Source: Armatimonadota bacterium (GTDB lineage: Bacteria > Sysuimicrobiota > Sysuimicrobiia > Sysuimicrobiales > Humicultoraceae). From it: a stretch of 44,203 nucleotides of DNA. The notes beneath the pieces were generated by a model that had not been told where the DNA came from, did no database searches, and saw only the letters and a program-made list of their open reading frames with translations. The stretch spans positions 1 through 44,203 of the forward strand of contig JAVKIA010000020.1 in the NCBI GenBank assembly GCA_031459715.1. Direction: 5' to 3'. Position numbers and translations under genes: made by a program. Shown here piece by piece: positions 40,495 to 44,203 of the stretch (position 1 is the stretch's first letter; each line of letters begins with the position of its first letter).

Positions 40495-41859
40495 ATGGTG
40501 GCGCGACGGCGCGCAGGTGTGCGGATGGACCGGTTGGCGCGGGAGGGGATGGCCCTGGCGATGGGCATGGCGGGCATGAACGGCGCCAACTGGGTCTACC
40601 ACATGGTCATGAGCCGGACGCTGGCCCCTGCCGGCTACGGGGGTCTCAGTGCCCTGCTGGGGGCGCTGTTCATCCTCACCGTCCCGGTGACGGCGATCCA
40701 GATGGGGGTATCGGCCTCCGTGGCCCGCGGAGGGCGCAGCGCGACCACATCCTCTTCGCACCCCGGGACCATATCGTCTTCGGTCGCCGGGGCCGCGCCG
40801 TTTTCTCCGGACATGCTCTCGGGCTGGCTGAGGGCCTTCCTGCTGCTGGGCCTGGCGGCTTCCGCCCTGGTGATGGCGTTCAGCTCCCCGCTGGCCGGTT
40901 TGTTGCGGCTGGGATCACCCGCCCCGGTGATGGTGCTGGGCACCGCTCTCGTTTCCTGGGTGCCCCTGCCGCTGGTCCGGGGGATGCTGCAGGGGAGTCG
41001 TCGTTTCTGGACCCTGGGACGAAGCTTCTTGTTGGAGGGGATGCTCCGGCTTGGTCTGGGGGTCCTCCTGGTCTCCCTGGGTCTTGGGCTGAATGGGGCC
41101 GTGGCTGCCATCAGCCTGGCCTCTCTGGGGGCACTGGTGGTGACCCTGCGCAGCGCACGGGTGCTCTCGCCCTCAGGCTCCCCGAGCTCTGCCGCGGTAG
41201 CCCCCTCGGCTCCCGCCGTGCAGAGTGGTGAGGCCCTGCGATGGCTGGTGCCGTACCTGCTGGCCGCGGCCGGGATGACGGTGCTCACATACGCCGACGT
41301 GGTCTTCGTGAAGACGCGCTTTCCCCCGGCGGACGCCGGGATTTACGCCGCCGCCTCCACCGGGGGCAAGATCATCCTATACGCCACAGCGCCCCTGGCC
41401 ATGGTCATGCTGCCGGAGGTGGTGCGGCGAAACGCGCGGGACGGCAGAAGCCGGGGCGTCCTGCTGCGCACCGCCCTCTACGCCGTCGGCGCGGGGGGGA
41501 CGTTGCTGGCAGTCTATGCGCTGGCGCCTGGGACCGTCATGCGAGTCCTCTTCGGCGGCGCCTACGTGGCGGGGGCCCCGCTGCTGCCGCTGGTTGGCCT
41601 GGGGATGCTGGCCACGGAGCTGGCGCTGCTTGGGATCTACTATCACCTCGGTGCGGGCCGGACGGGGATCCTGCGCTGGATCGTCCTGCAGGCGGCAGCC
41701 TTCCCCGTGGCCCTGGTCGCGCTGGCCCGCAGCGTGCAGGCCACTGCTGCGCTGGTGGTGGTCGCGGGCCTGATGGCGCTCGGTGTGGTCTGGTCGTCCC
41801 TGCTGCTGCGGTCCGGACCGGTAAGGTCTCCCCAGGCGGCGGGGGCGGTGGAGTCTTAA
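40495..41859 (+). CDS. Polysaccharide/lipid-linked oligosaccharide flippase (MOP superfamily, Wzx-like)
   Basis: A 454-residue polytopic protein with about 12-14 membrane helices. Typical of the PST/Wzx group are the N-terminal ANWVYHMVMSRTLAPAGYGG (segment before the second helix), a central VVFVKTRFPPADAGIYAAAS and KIILYATAPLAMVMLPEVVR, and PLLPLVGLGMLATELALLG. It would move an undecaprenyl-linked sugar unit across the membrane. A Ser/Ala-rich loop occurs at about residues 82-100. ATG 40495 has GGAG close upstream; GTG 40498 or ATG 40525 are alternatives. The following RmlC-like gene starts 20 bp later. Confidence 0.88.
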   Translation: MVARRRAGVRMDRLAREGMALAMGMAGMNGANWVYHMVMSRTLAPAGYGGLSALLGALFILTVPVTAIQMGVSASVARGGRSATTSSSHPGTISSSVAGAAPFSPDMLSGWLRAFLLLGLAASALVMAFSSPLAGLLRLGSPAPVMVLGTALVSWVPLPLVRGMLQGSRRFWTLGRSFLLEGMLRLGLGVLLVSLGLGLNGAVAAISLASLGALVVTLRSARVLSPSGSPSSAAVAPSAPAVQSGEALRWLVPYLLAAAGMTVLTYADVVFVKTRFPPADAGIYAAASTGGKIILYATAPLAMVMLPEVVRRNARDGRSRGVLLRTALYAVGAGGTLLAVYALAPGTVMRVLFGGAYVAGAPLLPLVGLGMLATELALLGIYYHLGAGRTGILRWIVLQAAAFPVALVALARSVQATAALVVVAGLMALGVVWSSLLLRSGPVRSPQAAGAVES

Positions 41860-41879
41860 AGAACGGGAGCGGTGGGACG

Positions 41880-42368
41880 ATGAAGCTGGACATCATGCTG
41901 GCAAAGCAAAATGTGGCCACGATCCGGGACGTGAGTTTTGTGCCACTGGTGGCCCACGTGGACGACCGCGGCTACCTCATCGAGATCCTGCGCCAGGTTG
42001 ACCCGCACTTTGCCAAGTTCGGCCAGGTCTACCTGGTGGGCAATTTCGCCCGGGGGACGATCCGCGCCTTTCACAAGCATGAAGCGCAGTGGGACTGGTT
42101 TTTCATCAGCCGGGGCGCGGCCAAGGTGGTGCTGGTGGACGACCGTCGCGACTCCCCTACCTACGGGCAGATGAATGTATTTGTCACCTCCGCCCAAAAC
42201 CCCAGCCTCATCGCCATTCCCCCCGGCGTCTACCACGGCTGGATGTCGCTGGCAGACGACACTCAGCTGGTCAGCGTCGCCAGTGAGGTCTACAACCGGG
42301 AGAAGCCCGACGAAGTACGCATCTCCCCCGATAGCTTCGGAGATGTGTGGACGGTGAGGGGTCGATGA
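41880..42368 (+). CDS. dTDP-4-dehydrorhamnose 3,5-epimerase-like cupin
   Basis: Small cupin of 162 residues related to RmlC. HVDDRGYLIEIL near the N-terminus, GTIRAFHKHEAQWDWFFI, AKVVLVDDRRDSPTYG and IPPGVYHGWMSL are the RmlC-family strands; the first His-containing motif resembles the substrate pocket but is not identical to true RmlC, so it could act on another sugar nucleotide. ATG 41880 follows GGGAGCGGTGGGACG. The frame upstream is a shadow of the flippase. Its stop overlaps the next gene (ATGA). Codon use is still GC-rich, in contrast to the genes after it. Confidence 0.85.
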   Translation: MKLDIMLAKQNVATIRDVSFVPLVAHVDDRGYLIEILRQVDPHFAKFGQVYLVGNFARGTIRAFHKHEAQWDWFFISRGAAKVVLVDDRRDSPTYGQMNVFVTSAQNPSLIAIPPGVYHGWMSLADDTQLVSVASEVYNREKPDEVRISPDSFGDVWTVRGR

Positions 42369-43393
42369 AGATCCTCGTCACGGGTGCAGCCGGTTACGTG
42401 GGGTCGGTCCTGACCCCGCTGCTGGCGTCTCATGGGCACGAGGTCGTGGCCATCGACTGCAACGAGGATCGCCTTCGTCGCCTTGAAGCAGCGCTGCCGT
42501 TCGGCTCGCACGTTGAATTGTATCCGTATTCACTGGACGATCTGGCAAGGAAGCCTGCTCTCTTCAAGGGGGTTGAAGGCGTAGTCCACCTGGCGGGGGT
42601 TTCCGGTGATGCCGCCGCTGAAACGGACCCGGCGCAGACCTGGCATGTGAATGTGGAATCAGCTTTTGCGGTTGGCCGCGCAGCTAAGAAGGCTGGGGTG
42701 CGACGTTTCCTGTTTGCCTCCACGGCTGCAATCTATCAGGTTCCCACCGGTCATCGGCTGCAGCATGCCATCCTTGAGGAAGATGATCAGCCGCCCGCCG
42801 AGTCGTCCCTGGGTGTTTACGCCCGATCTAAGTTAGCTGCGGAGCGAGCGCTTGCCGAGCTCGCCGACGCCAGCTTCCTGGTGATCCTGGTGCGCAAGGG
42901 CTCTCTTTATGGCTACAGCCCTGTGATGAGGTGGGATCTCGCGCTCAACCGGGTTGTACTTGATGCTTGGCGGGGCAGCTCTTTCGTCCTGCACGATCAC
43001 GGTATCGTCTGGCGCCCCATCGCGCACGTTTTTGATGCTGCGAGTGCATATGTCTGCCTTCTGACCATCCCGCTCGCCGAAATGAATGGCGGTCTGTTCA
43101 GTGTCGTGGAGAGAAACGCCCGACTCGTGGACCTCACCGCCGAGGTTGACGAGGTAGTCCGGAGAGTGCTTGGGCGAGGCCTCGTCCTGCGTCATGGCAC
43201 GAGTCTAGTTCCCCAGCGCACGGGTCGGATCAGCGGCGATGGCCTGAGACGAGTCGGCTGGCGTCCCCGGCGTTCGCTTGCCGATGGTGTCTCCGAACTC
43301 CTGGGAAGACTTGTGTGGCGGACAGCTGACACGCTCGGCGAAGCAGTGACTGCCAGTACGAACTCCCATCTGGCGGCGCGGGTCTTGAAATGA
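42365..43393 (+). CDS. NAD-dependent sugar epimerase/dehydratase (extended SDR)
   Basis: A 342-residue extended short-chain dehydrogenase. The Rossmann motif is at the N-terminus (ILVTGAAGYVGSVL, TGxxGxxG), followed by VVHLAGVSGDAAAE, FLFASTAAIYQVPTG with the catalytic Ser/Thr region, and the YARSKLAAERAL active-site Tyr and Lys. RKGSLYGYSPVMRWDLALN is the substrate side. The specific sugar nucleotide is unknown. ATG 42365 overlaps the previous stop by 4 nt. From about 42430 codons end in A or T much more often than upstream, and this continues to the window end, suggesting acquisition from a lower-GC source. Confidence 0.9.
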   Translation: MKILVTGAAGYVGSVLTPLLASHGHEVVAIDCNEDRLRRLEAALPFGSHVELYPYSLDDLARKPALFKGVEGVVHLAGVSGDAAAETDPAQTWHVNVESAFAVGRAAKKAGVRRFLFASTAAIYQVPTGHRLQHAILEEDDQPPAESSLGVYARSKLAAERALAELADASFLVILVRKGSLYGYSPVMRWDLALNRVVLDAWRGSSFVLHDHGIVWRPIAHVFDAASAYVCLLTIPLAEMNGGLFSVVERNARLVDLTAEVDEVVRRVLGRGLVLRHGTSLVPQRTGRISGDGLRRVGWRPRRSLADGVSELLGRLVWRTADTLGEAVTASTNSHLAARVLK

Positions 43394-44203
43394 TCAACAT
43401 CAATGGCCGGATCAATGCGGATAGCCATTGTCGGAGCTAACGGAAGGTTGGGACAGGCTCTGTTACGCGCTTTCGACGGCCATCACACCATCCCATGGAC
43501 GCGCCAGGATTTCGACATTCAGGATCACCGCCGAGCTGCTGGTGCCATAATCTCAATGCGCCCCCATGTGGTCATCAATACTGCGGCTTTTCACCATACT
43601 GATGCTTGTGAAGACGATCCTGAAAAAGCGTTCTCGGTCAATGCGGTTGCCGTTCGGAATATCGCTCAAGCCTGTCACGCATGCGGCGCGGTGCTCGTTC
43701 AAGTAAGCACTGACTATGTGTTTGACGGTCAGAAGGGCGAGCCGTACGAGGAAACGGATCCCCCGAATCCTATCAATGTGTACGGGGTGTCAAAGCTTGC
43801 TGGCGAGTGCTTTGTGAGGTCTGTTTGCGAGCGGTACTACATCATAAGGACAGCTAGTCTATTCGGACATGCTGAAGGGACAAGAAAGCGAAGTTTTGTG
43901 GAGATGGTCTTGGACAGGGCTCAGCGTAACGAACCTATCGTCGTAGTTAGCGACGTAGTTATGTCCCCCACGTACACCGAGGATGCTGCATCGATGATCC
44001 GTCGTCTAATTGAGGGTGGAGCGCCTTACGGGGTCTATCACCTTACGAATACAGGGAGCTGCAGCTGGTACGCCTTCGCTAAGGCAATCCTGGAGCTCGC
44101 GAAGGCGCAGGCGAGTCTTACGCCGACCAATATTCAGGCCCTTGCGCCGAAGGCTGCTCGCCCAGCATTTAGTGCCCTCATCTCGCGAGCTATCCTGTCA
44201 GCT
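42430..44203. other. Lower-GC segment at the window end
   Basis: From inside the epimerase gene to the end of the window, A/T-ending codons (gat, gct, gtt, ctt, aat, gaa) become common, unlike the strongly G/C-ending use elsewhere. The change falls within a surface polysaccharide cluster, a typical site of gene exchange. The boundary was judged by eye. Confidence 0.65.
43403..44203 (+). CDS. dTDP-4-dehydrorhamnose reductase-like protein RmlD (partial)
   Basis: A reading frame open to the window end, 267 codons so far, so the 3-prime end is missing; full RmlD is about 285-300 residues. Rossmann start MRIAIVGANGRLGQAL, then NTAAFHHTDACEDDPEKAF, STDYVFDG, PNPINVYGVSKLAGE (catalytic Tyr and Lys), TASLFG, and GVYHLTNTGSCSWYAFA are RmlD hallmarks. 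It would reduce dTDP-4-keto-rhamnose or a related sugar. ATG 43403 or 43415 (MRIAIVG) are both possible; no clear ribosome binding site. Codon use is the least GC-rich in the window. Confidence 0.88.
   Translation, partial: MAGSMRIAIVGANGRLGQALLRAFDGHHTIPWTRQDFDIQDHRRAAGAIISMRPHVVINTAAFHHTDACEDDPEKAFSVNAVAVRNIAQACHACGAVLVQVSTDYVFDGQKGEPYEETDPPNPINVYGVSKLAGECFVRSVCERYYIIRTASLFGHAEGTRKRSFVEMVLDRAQRNEPIVVVSDVVMSPTYTEDAASMIRRLIEGGAPYGVYHLTNTGSCSWYAFAKAILELAKAQASLTPTNIQALAPKAARPAFSALISRAILSA

Overview
The window is a GC-rich bacterial chromosome segment built around an almost complete division and cell wall (dcw) cluster. In order on the + strand it carries mraZ, rsmH, ftsL, ftsI, (MFS, FAH), murE, murF, mraY, a murD-like ligase, ftsW, murG, murC, murB, ftsQ, ftsA and ftsZ, and further on pgeF-yggS-sepF. 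SepF, the meso-diaminopimelate motif of MurE, frequent GTG starts and the ylmDEF-type block point to a Terrabacteria-type, DAP-peptidoglycan bacterium of an uncultured high-GC lineage (Armatimonadota, Sysuimicrobiota or Chloroflexota-like). The sequence alone does not fix the phylum. No rRNA, tRNA, CRISPR array or insertion sequence was seen.

Layout. 1-1421: window edge, one unrecognised gene, and the mraZ control region with four direct repeats ending at the mraZ start codon. 1422-20923: dcw cluster, with most genes overlapping by 4 nt (ATGA or GTGA) or separated by a few bases; an MFS transporter and a fumarylacetoacetase-fold enzyme sit between ftsI and murE. ftsA-ftsZ lie behind a structured 257-bp gap that probably holds their own promoter. 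21025-23296: an M50 membrane protease and an orphan ABC-2 permease. 23294-26462: nrdR-nrdJ (B12-dependent ribonucleotide reductase) behind a promoter with two NrdR-box-like sites 31 bp apart, closed by a hairpin. 26493-29609: a phosphonate/phosphite-type ABC transporter (phnD, phnC, phnE) whose permease carries an extra extracytoplasmic domain. 29599-31595: pgeF, yggS, sepF. 31610-34004: mtnA and a membrane GT2 glycosyltransferase. 34024-37503 (minus strand): GT4 glycosyltransferase, thiI and an iscS/nifS-type desulfurase. 37674-38783: a SPOR-domain protein. 38785-40089 (minus): a secreted multi-domain beta-sandwich protein with an internal duplication. 40495-44203: a surface polysaccharide cluster (flippase, RmlC-like cupin, NAD-dependent epimerase, RmlD cut by the window end), whose last two genes have clearly lower GC than the rest.

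How it works together. MurC, the MurD-like ligase, MurE, MurF, MraY and MurG would make lipid II, MurB supplies UDP-MurNAc, FtsW/FtsI polymerise and crosslink septal wall, FtsL/FtsQ scaffold them, and FtsA/SepF tether FtsZ through its conserved C-terminal tail. PgeF guards MurC specificity, and the SPOR protein probably binds septal glycan. The desulfurase and ThiI form a sulfur relay to tRNA 4-thiouridine (and possibly thiamine).

The most interesting observations are: a MurD-position ligase that has lost several residues used for D-glutamate and Mg-ATP binding; a MurE with an altered P-loop; a PhnE with an inserted domain; a low-GC mosaic patch covering the catalytic core of nrdJ; and compact regulatory sites (MraZ array, NrdR pair, a probable leaderless promoter, a 19-nt palindrome before ftsA).
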